DNA of 64,000 nt from an uncultured Pirellulaceae bacterium (GCA_937941455.1 CALDHM010000002.1:62001-126000); one strand, 5' to 3'; positions 28,753-38,836 are shown, numbered from the stretch's first letter. Notes: generated by a model from the sequence alone, not told the origin. Translations and numbers: made by a program.

Positions 28753-30201
28753 ATGAACAAGTCATTCCCGTGTGGAAAGGTGTCGACAACGGTTTCCCGT
28801 CGCCAGTGGTTAGTGCGATCGGCCTGCGGGTTCGGTGCGGTGGCTCTTGCCGCCCTGTCGCGCGACCGAGCGTTTGCGGGGGGGGGCTTTGCCGCGGATG
28901 AAAAAATCAATCCGCTCGCACCGCGTCGCCCGCATTTTGAGCCGAAGGTCAAGCGGGTCGTTTACCTCTACATGGACGGCGGGCCATCGCAGGTCGATAC
29001 GTTCGACCCGAAACCCTTGTTGACCAAGGAAAATGGTCAACCGTTCAAAATGAAAATGGAGCCAACGCAATTCAATAACAACGGCAACACGTTGGCGAGT
29101 CCCTGGAAGTTCAAGCCCTACGGCGAATGCGGGACGCCCGTCAGCGACTTGTTCCCGCATGTGGCTCAGCATGTCGACAAGATGTGTGTGATCCGCTCGA
29201 TGTTCAGTAATTTTTCCGAGCACACCAACGCCAACTACTTCCTGCATACGGGAAACGGTTTCCAGGGACGGCCGAGTATGGGGGCGTGGGTTTGTTATGG
29301 CTTGGGGAGCGAGAACCAAAACTTGCCGGGCTTCGTCGTGCTCAATGGTGGGTTGATCCCCCCGGGCGGGCTGGACTGCTTCAACAGCGGGTTTTTGCCG
29401 GCCAGCTACCAGGGTTCGATTTTCAATGCAGGCGATACGCCATTGGCAAATATCCGTCCGCAAGAGTCCTCGCCCGGTTTGCAGCGTAAAAAGCTCGATT
29501 TGTTGGCTCAACTCGATGCAGCGAATCGGGAGCGGCTGGGCAGCAATGGCCAAATCGAGGCAGCGATTGCCAACTATGAACTAGCCTACCGCATGCAAAT
29601 GGCTGTTCCCGAGGTGGCAGACATCTCGGACGAGTCCGCCCAGACAAAAGCGATGTATGGGCTGGAGGCCGAGTACAAACCGACTCGGGTCTACGGGCGA
29701 CAGTGTTTGATCGCTCGGCGGTTGCTGGAACGCGGCGTCCGGTTCATCGAAATCACTTGTCCGGGCGTCGGGCACGATCGTTGGGACCAACATGGCAACC
29801 TGAAGCAAGGGCATGCCGACAACGCGCGCGCTATCGACCAACCGATCGGGGCGCTGCTGACTGATTTGTCCCAGCGCGGCTTGCTGGATGACACATTGGT
29901 CGTCTGGTCCGGCGAATTCGGACGGACGCCGTTCGCCCAAGGGACCGATGGGCGTGACCATAATCCCTTTGGCTTCAGTTTGTGGATGGCCGGAGGGGGC
30001 ATCCGCGGAGGAACAGTCTACGGTGCCACAGATGAGTACGGCTACAAGGCGATCGAAAATAAAGTCGAAATTCATGATTTGCACGCAACCATGCTGCATC
30101 TGCTGGGCATAAATCACGAGCAACTTACCTTCCACTGGTCGGGGCGCGACATGCGATTGACGGATGTCAAGGGGAGGGTAATCCATGGGATTCTGGCCTA
30201 A
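28753..30201 (+). CDS. Tat-exported DUF1501 protein
   Basis: The 482-residue protein carries a twin-arginine-type leader (SRRQWLVRSACGFGAVALAAL, within about residues 16-45), fitting folded export. The body has the DUF1501 features: YLYMDGGPSQVDTFDPKP near the start, and GHDRWDQHGNLKQGHADNARAID, VVWSGEFGRTPFAQGTDGRDHNPFGFS and LTFHWSGRDMRLTDV toward the end. These place it in the alkaline-phosphatase/sulfatase-like superfamily with possible metal-binding Asp and His residues. It forms an operon with the preceding DUF1549/DUF1553 gene, a pairing typical for planctomycetes. The enzymatic activity is not known. Confidence 0.93.
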   Translation: MNKSFPCGKVSTTVSRRQWLVRSACGFGAVALAALSRDRAFAGGGFAADEKINPLAPRRPHFEPKVKRVVYLYMDGGPSQVDTFDPKPLLTKENGQPFKMKMEPTQFNNNGNTLASPWKFKPYGECGTPVSDLFPHVAQHVDKMCVIRSMFSNFSEHTNANYFLHTGNGFQGRPSMGAWVCYGLGSENQNLPGFVVLNGGLIPPGGLDCFNSGFLPASYQGSIFNAGDTPLANIRPQESSPGLQRKKLDLLAQLDAANRERLGSNGQIEAAIANYELAYRMQMAVPEVADISDESAQTKAMYGLEAEYKPTRVYGRQCLIARRLLERGVRFIEITCPGVGHDRWDQHGNLKQGHADNARAIDQPIGALLTDLSQRGLLDDTLVVWSGEFGRTPFAQGTDGRDHNPFGFSLWMAGGGIRGGTVYGATDEYGYKAIENKVEIHDLHATMLHLLGINHEQLTFHWSGRDMRLTDVKGRVIHGILA

Positions 30202-30373
30202 TTGCCTGACTGGGGCGGCATTTAGGCGACGCTTTTTGCTAATTCGCCGCGATTTTGCCCTCGTTTCATTGAACGATTACTTTGCCGTCTTTAATATAGA
30301 AATCTCGCGTCGCCGTCGATGGTTGCGATGCTGAGTTAGCTTATTCGTCTTCTGAAAATTTACGAGACCCCGT

Positions 30374-31333
30374 ATGCGTTCAATTGCTTTTCTGAGTTTA
30401 CTCCTTGTTCTCGTTAGCTCCAGTCGGTCCTCGGTGGCGACAGCCGATATTTTCGCCACGGGCTTTTTTTCCGGGACGGTGGAGCGTTATGACGAAACGA
30501 CCTTCGCCAAAAGTACGTTTGCGACAATCACCGGCAATCCTGGCTTGTCCGGAATCGCGTACAGCAACGTCAATCAACGATTTTATGTCAGTGCCTTGAA
30601 CCACGGCGGCATCTATGTGCTGGATCGGACTGGGGCCACCGTTGGTTTCGCAGCACTGGGAATTGGTCCGGGCGGATTAACGGTGGATACGACAGGCAAC
30701 GTGTATGTGGCGGATTTCACATCGAACAATGTCCGCGTTTACGATGCGACCCTGTCGACCCTGTTGAACACGATCACCGTTCCGGTTCCCGGTGCTACGA
30801 GCGGCGTGGGATTTGCGACCAATGGAGACTTGATCATTTCGACTCCTGGTACGGGCGTCTTCTTGTTCGATGGCAGCAATGTCCTGCCGTTCAACGCTCA
30901 ACCGCTTGCGTCGGCTCAAGTCGCTAGTTCCATCGACGGAGTTTTTATTGGTCATGGTTTGGGACAATCCAGTAGCGTCTATCGTTTCGACGCGACGGGA
31001 GCATCCTTAGGGACTTTGACAGTCACCGACTCGATGATGCCGGGAGCGCCTACCGGAAGTTCCTCTGGCTACAGCCCGTCCGGAGTGGCGATTGACGACG
31101 ATGGGAATGTTATCGTGGGCGTTCTGGGACGGTCTAATCCGGGTGATCCTGGCGGTGAATTCGGCGCCTTGTTCAAATTCGACGTCAATGGCAATTTACT
31201 GGCGACGATCGACATCGACACGCCGGCTTACAGCGGTGTGGCTCTCGTCAACATGATCCCCGAAGCCGGGGCGACGTTGGTGTGGCTTCTCGGCGGATTA
31301 GGGGCTGCGTTTTATCGCCGACGGGACGGATAG
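30374..31333 (+). CDS. Exported beta-propeller (NHL-like) protein with PEP-CTERM-like tail
   Basis: The 319-residue protein has a signal peptide (about 1-24, ending SVATA). Repeated blade-like segments such as GLTVDTTGNVYVADFTSNNV and GVAIDDDGNVIVG resemble NHL/SMP-30 propeller blades. The C-terminus is a PEP-CTERM-like tripartite tail: IPEAG, a hydrophobic helix (TLVWLLGGLGAAF) and the basic end YRRRDG. The tail suggests sorting by an exosortase and attachment or release at the cell surface. Its first residues read PEA rather than the canonical PEP, so the assignment is tentative. The ligand is unknown. Confidence 0.82.
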   Translation: MRSIAFLSLLLVLVSSSRSSVATADIFATGFFSGTVERYDETTFAKSTFATITGNPGLSGIAYSNVNQRFYVSALNHGGIYVLDRTGATVGFAALGIGPGGLTVDTTGNVYVADFTSNNVRVYDATLSTLLNTITVPVPGATSGVGFATNGDLIISTPGTGVFLFDGSNVLPFNAQPLASAQVASSIDGVFIGHGLGQSSSVYRFDATGASLGTLTVTDSMMPGAPTGSSSGYSPSGVAIDDDGNVIVGVLGRSNPGDPGGEFGALFKFDVNGNLLATIDIDTPAYSGVALVNMIPEAGATLVWLLGGLGAAFYRRRDG

Positions 31334-31528
31334 ACTGAGCCGGATTGCGGCCGCAAAGAAAAATCTATCCGAGTCCAGTACGCCTACCGGCGCCGGGCGT
31401 GGCTGGCACGTTGGTTATGCAAAATGCATTCGTTGCGTCGGTTATTGTGTTGCTCAGAATCGAGGTTCGGCCAACAACTTCCGGTGTCATTCGCAAGTTT
31501 ATTCAGCGATGAACCCAAGGAGCGGAGA

Positions 31529-32557
31529 ATGATCTTCAAGCATGGACCCGCCAGCCCAACTCAAATCCCGTTGCAACCACCGCGGGGCTTCACCCTGATC
31601 GAGCTGCTGGTGGCTATCGCCATCATCGGCATCCTGTTCGGATTGTTGATGCCAGCTGTTCAAGCGGTTCGCGAGGCAGCACGCCGGACTGCTTGCACCA
31701 ACAACATGCGGCAGATCGGCATCGCGATGCTCAACTATGAGTCCGCTTTGAAGGTGTTCCCGCCGGGCAGCGTCGCCAAGGCCAATCCGCATGATCCAAC
31801 GACCCCTTGGACTTTTTATCGTTGGTCAGCGTTGGCCACCCTGTCGCCTTATTTGGAAAACACGGCAGCCTATAACCTGCTGGATTTGACCAAACCCCTC
31901 TACAACACAAGCCTTGCCGTCACCCCGGAAAACATTCCCGGCGTGCAAGTCATGGTTCCCACGTTTCTGTGCCCGAGTGATTCTGCCCGCCGATTGCATC
32001 CGAATTTCGGTCCGACCAACTATTCGTTTTGTGCAGGGACCGGAGTCGGGGGGGGCACTCCCATCGACACTGATGGGACATTCTTCGTCAACAGCAGGAT
32101 TCGCATCCGCGACGTGGTCGATGGAACATCGCATACGGCAGCGATCTCGGAAAGTCTACTGGGCGACGCCGGGCCGGATGCGCAGAATCCGAAAACCGGT
32201 TACAAATTTGTCTTCTTCGCTCCCCTGAGCGATGCCGCGGCCGCAGCTGCCACGACTTGGAACTATACCGACCCGCGGGGTTTTTCCTGGGCGAACGGCG
32301 AGTATCGAAATGGACTTTACAATCATTACTATCCCCCGAACTCTTCGACCCACGATTGCTTGGGGGTGTTTCTCGGCGGGGGGCTGCCCCGCATTTACAC
32401 GCCGTTCGGTTGGAAAACGGCCCGGAGCCGGCACCCTGGCGGGATTAATCTGTTGCGGGTCGACGGGTCATCGACGTTCCTATCGAACTCGGTTGATGCC
32501 GCTATCTGGAGAAGTATTGCCACGCGGCAAGGCAACGAAGTCGTTGCCGAATGGTGA
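31529..32557 (+). CDS. DUF1559 prepilin-like secreted protein
   Basis: The 342-residue protein has a type IV prepilin N-terminus: the cleavage motif G20-FTLIE with Glu25, followed by the hydrophobic helix [22 protein letters not shown]. After that comes [23 protein letters not shown], the signature of the planctomycete DUF1559 family, and near the end the H-x9-DG motif [12 protein letters not shown]. Genomes of this phylum hold many paralogs, and the role (pseudopilin or surface fibre) is not established. AAGGAG 5 bases before the ATG at 31529 sets the start. A prepilin peptidase is not in the window. Confidence 0.94.
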   Translation: MIFKHGPASPTQIPLQPPRGFTLIELLVAIAIIGILFGLLMPAVQAVREAARRTACTNNMRQIGIAMLNYESALKVFPPGSVAKANPHDPTTPWTFYRWSALATLSPYLENTAAYNLLDLTKPLYNTSLAVTPENIPGVQVMVPTFLCPSDSARRLHPNFGPTNYSFCAGTGVGGGTPIDTDGTFFVNSRIRIRDVVDGTSHTAAISESLLGDAGPDAQNPKTGYKFVFFAPLSDAAAAAATTWNYTDPRGFSWANGEYRNGLYNHYYPPNSSTHDCLGVFLGGGLPRIYTPFGWKTARSRHPGGINLLRVDGSSTFLSNSVDAAIWRSIATRQGNEVVAEW

Positions 32558-33122
32558 ACGATAGCAGAACCGGCCGGTATCTGCAAACGCCAGTTCAGCT
32601 GTATTGTCTACCCTTTCCGCCCCATCACATGCAGGGATCTCTCGAGCGTGGAGCGGCCACTTTTCCGATGTGTTCGCTCCATGGAGCGATTGAGTCGATT
32701 GCGGTACTTGTTGACGAGTCGCGTCGTTGGAAAGTTTCAGTTTCAGCCACCTTGGACCGGCGTGAGCGCGGAAGTCAGTGCAGGAACGGCCGCGTTTTTA
32801 TCTTGGCTCTAGTGCGGGCTTGCAGGGCAAGTCGTATCGCATTGCAGTGAAACTGCGAAAGGCTGGCAAGTTGCCCGACACGTGGAGGTTTGGCGGACCG
32901 CTTGCTGACCGCCGAAGCCAATATCACTGGGCTGCTAGCGGGATGTCAAAGCGTACGAATCGATCCAATTGTATCGAAAATTCTAATGAGCATGATCTTG
33001 TCGTGTCGATTCCCTTTATCACATGTACGACTTATGACGGCGCGGCTGCGCTGTCGTTTGGGCATGGAACCACAAGATTGCGGGCAGAAATGAAAAAACA
33101 CCGTTTGCCGCGGGAGAAATCG
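32558..33122. other. Intergenic leader without a supported gene
   Basis: These 565 bases precede the giant surface-protein gene. The frame of that gene is open back to 32778, but the sequence there has no family-like features and the signal peptide begins at 33123. No other signal was identified. Confidence 0.4.
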
Positions 33123-36100
33123 ATGAAGACGAGACTGGGTCTGTTCTGGTTTGCCTTGGCCATGATCGCTTGGGGACCGGTATCATTCGCTCAATACGAC
33201 ATGGGCATGCCTGCCGGGGCCTATGGCGCGGCGGGTAATTTCAGGCCAGCGGGTGCGGAGTACCAAATGGCTTGGCCTGGTCGAGTTTGGTTCCGCACCA
33301 ATTTGGCGGACCGCGGGCTCGGCTACCGCGGCTCGTACTTGACTCTCGGTGGCAAAACGCGGTTGTTTGACGATTTCTTAGACGGGCGTTGGTTAGGCGA
33401 GTCGAATGTCCATTTCTCGCTTGAAAGCAACAAATTCTTTGGGAACATCGGCATCAGCCGAGTCTTCAGTGTGCATGCTGCGGGGGCTGATTTCACCTTG
33501 GGTGCCTGGCTGGATATCGACGACGACAAGCAAGGGAACTTCGCTCACACGTTCACCCAACTGGGATTGAACGGATCGATCAAGACCCGGCGTTGGGACA
33601 TCATCGGGAACGGTTACTTCCCGGTTGGCGATCGCAATCATTCCTACGGCTTGGATAACTGCTTGGTGGACAACGTGATCGTGATTCTGCCGGGGATCGA
33701 TACGGCCCTGAAGGGATTCGATGTCACGTTGCGGACTCGCCCGCAGGCTCTCGCCATGGCCAATGGGCATTTCGATATCGGCGGTTACGGATATCAATCG
33801 GAGTTGATCGAGCCATTCGGCGGAGGTCGAGCGCGGTTGGGCTTCCAATTCCTGCAAGGGATGATCGTCAATGCCGAGGTCAATTACGACGACCGCTTCA
33901 AAACGACGGGCGTACTGCAACTGGGCTTCATGTATGGCGGCACGGCGAGCGGGAATGAATATTCCTATCTGGCTCGTGATTTCGAGCCGACTTTGCGGAA
34001 CGATCATATCGTTCGTTACCAACAAGACTTCGTGCTGGCCATCGATCCGGATACGGGGCGGCCCTACAACGTCCTGCATGTTGACAATACCGCCGATCCG
34101 GCGTTTGCCGATGGTCGAGCACAGACGCCATTTGCACGGCTGATCGATGCCCAGAACGCCTCAGTGGCCGACGACATCATCTTTGTTCATCATGGTACGG
34201 GTACGACGTTCAATTACGACACCGGGATCGTGCTGAAAGATGGCCAGATGCTGCTGGGGGATGGTGTCGAGCATTTGATTCCGATTCAAGGCGGCCGATT
34301 CTTCTTGCTCTGCAACGATCTATCGATTCCGCGTCCGGTCATCACGGCGACAGCCAACGGTGCGGCCGTGACTCTGGCCAACCGCAACACCGTCCGAGGC
34401 ATCATCATGGATGGCTCGAATGGTCAAATGGCCTACGGGATCTATGGCGATGGTTTTGCGGCAGGTTCGCCATTGCGTGATGGCCTCATCGAAGACAACG
34501 AGATTCGGCAAGCGATTCTGCACGGTGTCTACGTTAACGAATTGGCAGGCAACTGGGAGTTCAATCGCAACCTGGTTCGCAACAACGGATTCGATGGTAT
34601 CTTCCTCCAAAACGCAGTGGATCCGGCGTCCGTCTTCCGCTTCGAAGACAACATCGCCTTGCAGAACGGCCGCGATGGGATTCACATTGCGAACTATGAC
34701 GCGACCAGCATCACTTTTGAGAACAATATCGCCAACAGCAACAGCCGGGATGGCGTCCGACTCGAGAACCACGCGAATACGTTGGGCCTTGGCACAACCA
34801 TCAATGTTCTCGATCATGAGTCGACCGGCAACTCGGGCAACGGTTTCGCCGTGCTCGGCGGAGCGGGTAACCTGACAGTGCTCGACAGCCAGTTCACCAG
34901 CAACGGAGCCTCTGGGCTCAGGATCGTTGACTGGACAAATGGTCTCGCGGGAACGCGGACGTTCATTGGCGAGGACAACGGCACCACCAGCTTTACCGGC
35001 AACGGCGTGGGTATCAATATCGATCAGAACGTCGGTACGCAAACTGTGGTTATCGACAACGTGACGGCCAATAGCAACGTTACCGGTTTGCGTATTTCAG
35101 CCAATAATGTGGCTAGCGTTGTGGATACGACCATCACCGACAGCACGATGTCAAGTAATGTGGGAGACGGTGCTCAGTTTTCTTCAACCAATGGAGCAGC
35201 TCACTTTGTCAATCTCAGCAACAATGAAGCTAACAGTAACGGCAATAGCGGTCTGCGATTCAACGTAGGCGACAATTCGGGCAATCCGTCATCATTGACC
35301 GCTCGGTTGGATGACATGGCTGTCAACGCTAACGGTGGCGACGGCGTATTCGGCCAGGTATTCGTCGATGGTTTGCTTGACTTCCGCATGACGAACTCGA
35401 CGGTCAATAGCTCTGGGGTAAACGGCATGCGATTCTTGCTGAACAACAACGAGCAAGGATTCATCAACCGAATCGTTGTGGACAACAGCACGGTCGGCGG
35501 CAGTGCGGCCAATGGTCTGATTGTCAACACAGCTGATGGAACGAGCACGGATATTCAGTTGACCAACTCGTCCTTCACCAACAATGGAGCTAATGGGATT
35601 TCGATTCGGGCTACCGGCGATGCTGTGGCCGGCTCGGATAATTTCACTCGCGTGATCATGACCGCCAACAACGTTTCCGGAAATGGTGCCGACGGCGCCC
35701 TGTTGGAGTCCTTCGGCGATGCCCGGATGTTGGCGAACCTGCAGTCCAATACTTTCGGTACCAATGCCGGGGTTGGCATCAACATGCAGGGATTCAACGA
35801 TGCCACGATCAATGCTCGCTTGACCAACAATCTCGTGCCGGATGACATTCTGGTCGAGACGAACAATCGGGCGACGATCAATGCGATTTTTGTCGAGAAT
35901 GCCTTCAGTGATGGGGACTTCATCAATAGCATTACCGGCACCATGTGCCTGGCCTTTTCCAACAACTTCTTTGCCACGGTGCCGCCGAACTTCGTAAACA
36001 ACTCGGCACCCCCGTTCTTCCGCATCGAGTTGAACGGAGCGACCAATGGGTTCTTGCCGGGCGACATTGGTCCTGGCTTCACCTTTGGTCCATTCGGATC

Positions 36101-36158
36101 GGTGTGCGAAGGTTTGGTAGCTGCTGAAGAAGCTGCCTTCGCCCTGCAAGGCTTCTAA
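33123..36158 (+). CDS. Giant exported barrel plus right-handed beta-helix surface protein
   Basis: The 1011-residue protein starts with a signal peptide (about 1-24, ending VSFAQ). An N-terminal beta-barrel-like region (about 25-320) has ADRGLGYRGSYLTLGGKT and GGYGYQSELIEPFGGGRARLGFQ, as in planctomycete proteins annotated as inverse-autotransporter-like barrels. A linker with DPDTGRPYNVLHVDN leads to a right-handed parallel beta-helix of many Asn/Asp/Gly-rich coils (about 390-960) reading like NNGANGISIRATGD. I infer an outer-membrane anchored surface protein. GGGAG 8 bases upstream sets the start; an ATG 11 codons upstream is also in frame. A terminator follows. Confidence 0.88.
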   Translation: MKTRLGLFWFALAMIAWGPVSFAQYDMGMPAGAYGAAGNFRPAGAEYQMAWPGRVWFRTNLADRGLGYRGSYLTLGGKTRLFDDFLDGRWLGESNVHFSLESNKFFGNIGISRVFSVHAAGADFTLGAWLDIDDDKQGNFAHTFTQLGLNGSIKTRRWDIIGNGYFPVGDRNHSYGLDNCLVDNVIVILPGIDTALKGFDVTLRTRPQALAMANGHFDIGGYGYQSELIEPFGGGRARLGFQFLQGMIVNAEVNYDDRFKTTGVLQLGFMYGGTASGNEYSYLARDFEPTLRNDHIVRYQQDFVLAIDPDTGRPYNVLHVDNTADPAFADGRAQTPFARLIDAQNASVADDIIFVHHGTGTTFNYDTGIVLKDGQMLLGDGVEHLIPIQGGRFFLLCNDLSIPRPVITATANGAAVTLANRNTVRGIIMDGSNGQMAYGIYGDGFAAGSPLRDGLIEDNEIRQAILHGVYVNELAGNWEFNRNLVRNNGFDGIFLQNAVDPASVFRFEDNIALQNGRDGIHIANYDATSITFENNIANSNSRDGVRLENHANTLGLGTTINVLDHESTGNSGNGFAVLGGAGNLTVLDSQFTSNGASGLRIVDWTNGLAGTRTFIGEDNGTTSFTGNGVGINIDQNVGTQTVVIDNVTANSNVTGLRISANNVASVVDTTITDSTMSSNVGDGAQFSSTNGAAHFVNLSNNEANSNGNSGLRFNVGDNSGNPSSLTARLDDMAVNANGGDGVFGQVFVDGLLDFRMTNSTVNSSGVNGMRFLLNNNEQGFINRIVVDNSTVGGSAANGLIVNTADGTSTDIQLTNSSFTNNGANGISIRATGDAVAGSDNFTRVIMTANNVSGNGADGALLESFGDARMLANLQSNTFGTNAGVGINMQGFNDATINARLTNNLVPDDILVETNNRATINAIFVENAFSDGDFINSITGTMCLAFSNNFFATVPPNFVNNSAPPFFRIELNGATNGFLPGDIGPGFTFGPFGSVCEGLVAAEEAAFALQGF

Positions 36159-36195
36159 ACTGACTGCGTGGTGTTGCCAGCAAAAGGATACGAAC

Positions 36196-36227
36196 AAAAC
36201 CGCTCGAGCGATCGAGCGGTTTTTTTT
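36196..36227 (+). terminator. Intrinsic terminator of the giant surface-protein gene
   Basis: A perfect 10-bp stem AACCGCTCGA/TCGAGCGGTT with a GCGA tetraloop runs straight into eight T residues. It lies 40 bases after the stop codon. Confidence 0.92.
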
Positions 36228-36344
36228 GTCGCTTGCCAGCGCCGATTTGGCGGCCTTAGTCGCTGGCCAGCGCGAGCCTGCAGTAGCGATGAAAAGTCTG
36301 CTTATCATCAGGGGGATTGTGCACCTTCCTGAGGCCGCAAATGG

Positions 36345-36373
36345 TTGACAGAGGCTGGGGCAAAGATTACAGT
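36345..36373 (+). promoter_or_regulatory. Candidate sigma-70-type promoter for tRNA-Phe
   Basis: A perfect -35 TTGACA (36345-36350) is followed after 17 bases by TACAGT (36368-36373), matching four of six positions of the -10 consensus. Transcription would start near 36380, about 68 bases before the tRNA. Confidence 0.55.
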
Positions 36374-36447
36374 TTACCTTTCGAGTTTTAACAGCCCACA
36401 AAGATGGAGGCACCGGCAATTTTTGATGCCGGGCTGACATTTCGGAT

Positions 36448-36520
36448 GGTCAGGTAGCTCAGTTGGTAGAGCAATGGACTGAAAATCCATGTGTCGCCGG
36501 TTCGATCCCGGCCCTGACCA
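36448..36520 (+). tRNA. tRNA-Phe (GAA)
   Basis: The 73-base cloverleaf is complete. The acceptor stem GGTCAGG/CCTGACC pairs fully, and the D arm is GCTCAGTTGGTAGAGC. The anticodon stem ATGGA/TCCAT holds loop CTGAAAA with anticodon GAA (36481-36483), and the T arm is GCCGG-TTCGATC-CCGGC. The discriminator is A and no CCA end is encoded, so CCA must be added by the nucleotidyltransferase. There are no neighbouring tRNAs. Confidence 0.98.
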
Positions 36521-36876
36521 CTTCGCGACAAGCGTTTCCTGCTAGTGCATTTCCGGCGGGGAACGCTTTTTTTATGGTTGCTTCGCGCCCACTGCGATAT
36601 TGGTTTCCCGAGGGGTGGGATGGCTGTTGATCCCTCAAAGGGCCTGCTTCCTCGGGTAGATTCGAACCCCGCTCGAAAATTTGCGGGGCAAACTCGCAGC
36701 GCTTGAAATTTCGTTGCTGACGGTGGAATTAGCTGAGATTCTGGCTTAGCCACAGCGAGGAAGTAAGACGCTGTTGAACGCGGAGCAGAATCGCCGGTCG
36801 CTAAAGTTCGTCCGATGTCTGCGCAGCGAGTCCCTAAAAGTTCCGCTGACCCAGAAATCGGTTCCCAATTTGGGAA

Positions 36877-37323
36877 TCAAGGTCGGCGGCTGGGGGAGCA
36901 GTCAGCGGCGAAATCGTACGAGTTGACGAAGGCGTCTTCAAAATCGAAAACGTCATCAAAATGCGATCGCCGATCTCGTGACGATTTTTTCAACAAACCG
37001 GCGTTGATCATTTTGTAGACTACGTTGCCGATATCGGACGTCGTGTAGAGTCCCCAGCTGTTTAGCACTGTTTTCGCCATGAATCCGAATTGATTGAGGG
37101 CGTATTGGCGGATCCCCTCACACAACTCCTGGCCGGTAACGTGCTTGCGGGACGTTTTTAACGCAGGGGCCGTCACCACCGGGTAGTTCGATTCTGGCAG
37201 ATGGTCAAGGGCGATGTGATCAGCGGCGTAGGCTAACCCTTCACGGACGAACAGATAAGCATCGAGCGAATAGCGAGAGTCGTTTTCCAAAATCTGGAAC
37301 AATATTCGCAAATCGGGGTCCAT
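36877..37323 (-). CDS. Minf_1886-family uncharacterised protein
   Basis: The 148-residue soluble protein matches the uncharacterised family known as Minf_1886, common in Planctomycetes and Verrucomicrobia. Telling segments are YSLDAYLFVREGLAYAAD near the N-terminus, the core VTGQELCEGIRQYALNQFG (about 62-80), VLNSWGLYTTSDIGNVVYKMI, and the end DRRSHFDDVFDFEDAFV. No catalytic residues or enzyme motifs are apparent, and the function is unknown. It is encoded alone, opposite to the upstream tRNA, with about 500 non-coding bases on its 5' side. About 12 polar residues extend past the conserved part. Confidence 0.88.
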   Translation of the reverse strand: MDPDLRILFQILENDSRYSLDAYLFVREGLAYAADHIALDHLPESNYPVVTAPALKTSRKHVTGQELCEGIRQYALNQFGFMAKTVLNSWGLYTTSDIGNVVYKMINAGLLKKSSRDRRSHFDDVFDFEDAFVNSYDFAADCSPSRRP

Positions 37324-37822
37324 GGTTTGGCTCGTTGAGGAAGTGAAGGGAAATTCGCCAACACGTTTTGGAGTTGTTTGAAGAGTGAGATGTTCGACAA
37401 CAGTAAATGATTCCCTATGTAAATTCCGCTGTCAATTTTGGCTGCGTCAAAAAGGGTGAAAATGAATCGATTTTTGGCAATATTTTCGGAGGAAATTACG
37501 GAGAATTTCGGGACGGGATCGGCATTCTGTACTTGACATTACGGGCCTGCCCGCGAACGTTTCGCATTTCGATGCCGAAAGTTCGGATGGCGATGATCCG
37601 TCGATACAACTTCGAATCATGAACGGACACAGTCGTCCCCAAAACCTCCAGTGAATTCGGCTGGCAAACACAGCCAAGAACTGCGAATGGGTGGATTATG
37701 TAGGAGGACATGCTTGTGTGGTATGTCGCCGAATTGAACCGTCCTCGCCGCCAGGGATGACTTGCGAAATTGCCTGCTCGGGGTTGCGGCTTGCGTTCTC
37801 CCCAAGCTTCGACGGCGCAGCG
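37324..37822. other. Intergenic stretch without a supported gene
   Basis: This 499-base gap lies between the stop of the glycosyltransferase gene and the start of the Minf_1886 gene (both minus strand). Short frames on both strands are not family-like. It should include the Minf_1886 promoter. Confidence 0.4.
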
Positions 37823-38836
37823 TTATGCGGCCTGTCGCCCGCGGTAGCCGATGGTTTGTGGCGGGGACGAAAAATTGACGAGCTCTCTGATTTGATAGTT
37901 GCGATGCTGATGGTCGCGAAAATAAATTCGGGCGTTGACCTCGCCGATCAAACCGATGCTGAAAAATTGTACGCAGAGGATGATCGACAAGATACTGAGC
38001 ATGGAAACGGGATTCCCTGTCAGATCGAATCCAGCAAACAGTTTCATACTGATAGCGAGAATCGCTGCTAGGAATCCGATCAATCCGACAAGCATGCCGA
38101 AAGAGCCGAACAACTTCATGGGGCTGTCGAAATATTTCAGCATGTATTTGACGGTCATCAGGTCGAGAATGACTCGGCCAGTTCGGCCGATTCCGTACTT
38201 GGTAACGCCGAATTGGCGCGCGCGATGATGCGTTTCCACCTCGATGCAGCGCGCTCCTAAGCGAAAGGCAAGAATCGGAATGAACCGATGCATTTCGCCG
38301 TAGAGCTCTAATTGTTGAGCAATCTCAGTTCGAATCGCCTTGAGGGTGCACCCCAGATCGTGGATCGGAAAGCCAGTCGTGCGAGAAATAAGCCAGTTGG
38401 CAACGACGGACGGAAGGCGGCGATTGATGAAGGTGTCCTGACGGTTCTTTCGCCAGCCGTGCACGAGATCGTAACCCTCGCGGATTTTTTCCAGCATCAT
38501 CGGAATATCGCGAGGATCGTTTTGCAGGTCGCCGTCGATCGTCACGGTAACGTCCCCCGAGGTCGCTTGGATTCCGGCGTGCATGGCAGCGGTTTGCCCG
38601 AAATTTCGCCGCAGGAGGACCAGGCGAAGTTGGCGATGGTCTCTCGCGATGGCCTTCAACCGCGCGACCGTTTCGTCTTGCGAGCCATCGTCGACCACGA
38701 TCAATTCCCAATCGTAGGGAGTATTGTTCATGACCTGAGTGATTTCATCGACCATTGGTCGAACATTGTCTTGTTCGTTGTAAACCGGGACAACGATCGA
38801 TACCGATTTGATTTCGAGGTCGTTCACTTGGCACAT
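37823..38836 (-). CDS. Family 2 glycosyltransferase, polyprenyl-phosphate sugar transferase type
   Basis: The 337-residue protein is a GT-A fold, DPM1/ArnC/GtrB-like enzyme that moves a sugar from a nucleotide donor to a polyprenyl phosphate at the cytoplasmic face. It has VSIVVPVYNEQDNV at the start, the VVDDGSQDET motif, DGDLQNDP as the metal-binding DxD-like site (about 97-104), and GCTLKAIRTE downstream. Two C-terminal membrane helices (about 240-262 and 275-300) end in the GEVNARIYFRDHQHRNYQIRE tail usual for this type. The sugar and the downstream pathway are not visible here. The ribosome-binding site is weak. Confidence 0.92.
   Translation of the reverse strand: MCQVNDLEIKSVSIVVPVYNEQDNVRPMVDEITQVMNNTPYDWELIVVDDGSQDETVARLKAIARDHRQLRLVLLRRNFGQTAAMHAGIQATSGDVTVTIDGDLQNDPRDIPMMLEKIREGYDLVHGWRKNRQDTFINRRLPSVVANWLISRTTGFPIHDLGCTLKAIRTEIAQQLELYGEMHRFIPILAFRLGARCIEVETHHRARQFGVTKYGIGRTGRVILDLMTVKYMLKYFDSPMKLFGSFGMLVGLIGFLAAILAISMKLFAGFDLTGNPVSMLSILSIILCVQFFSIGLIGEVNARIYFRDHQHRNYQIRELVNFSSPPQTIGYRGRQAA

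Larger units (their letters stand above)
36159..36876. other. Non-coding stretch carrying a terminator, a promoter and tRNA-Phe
   Basis: Apart from the terminator, the promoter and the tRNA listed separately, I see no supported gene in these 718 bases. A 121-codon minus-strand open frame covers the tRNA and is rejected. After the tRNA, about 350 bases hold no clear feature. Confidence 0.6.

Noticed and set aside
35292-36440. 382-codon minus-strand frame opposite the beta-helix gene
   Set aside because: It is a shadow of the repeat region; it also crosses the terminator.
36388-36753. 121-codon minus-strand frame over the tRNA
   Set aside because: The tRNA-Phe fold is complete and the frame has no protein features.
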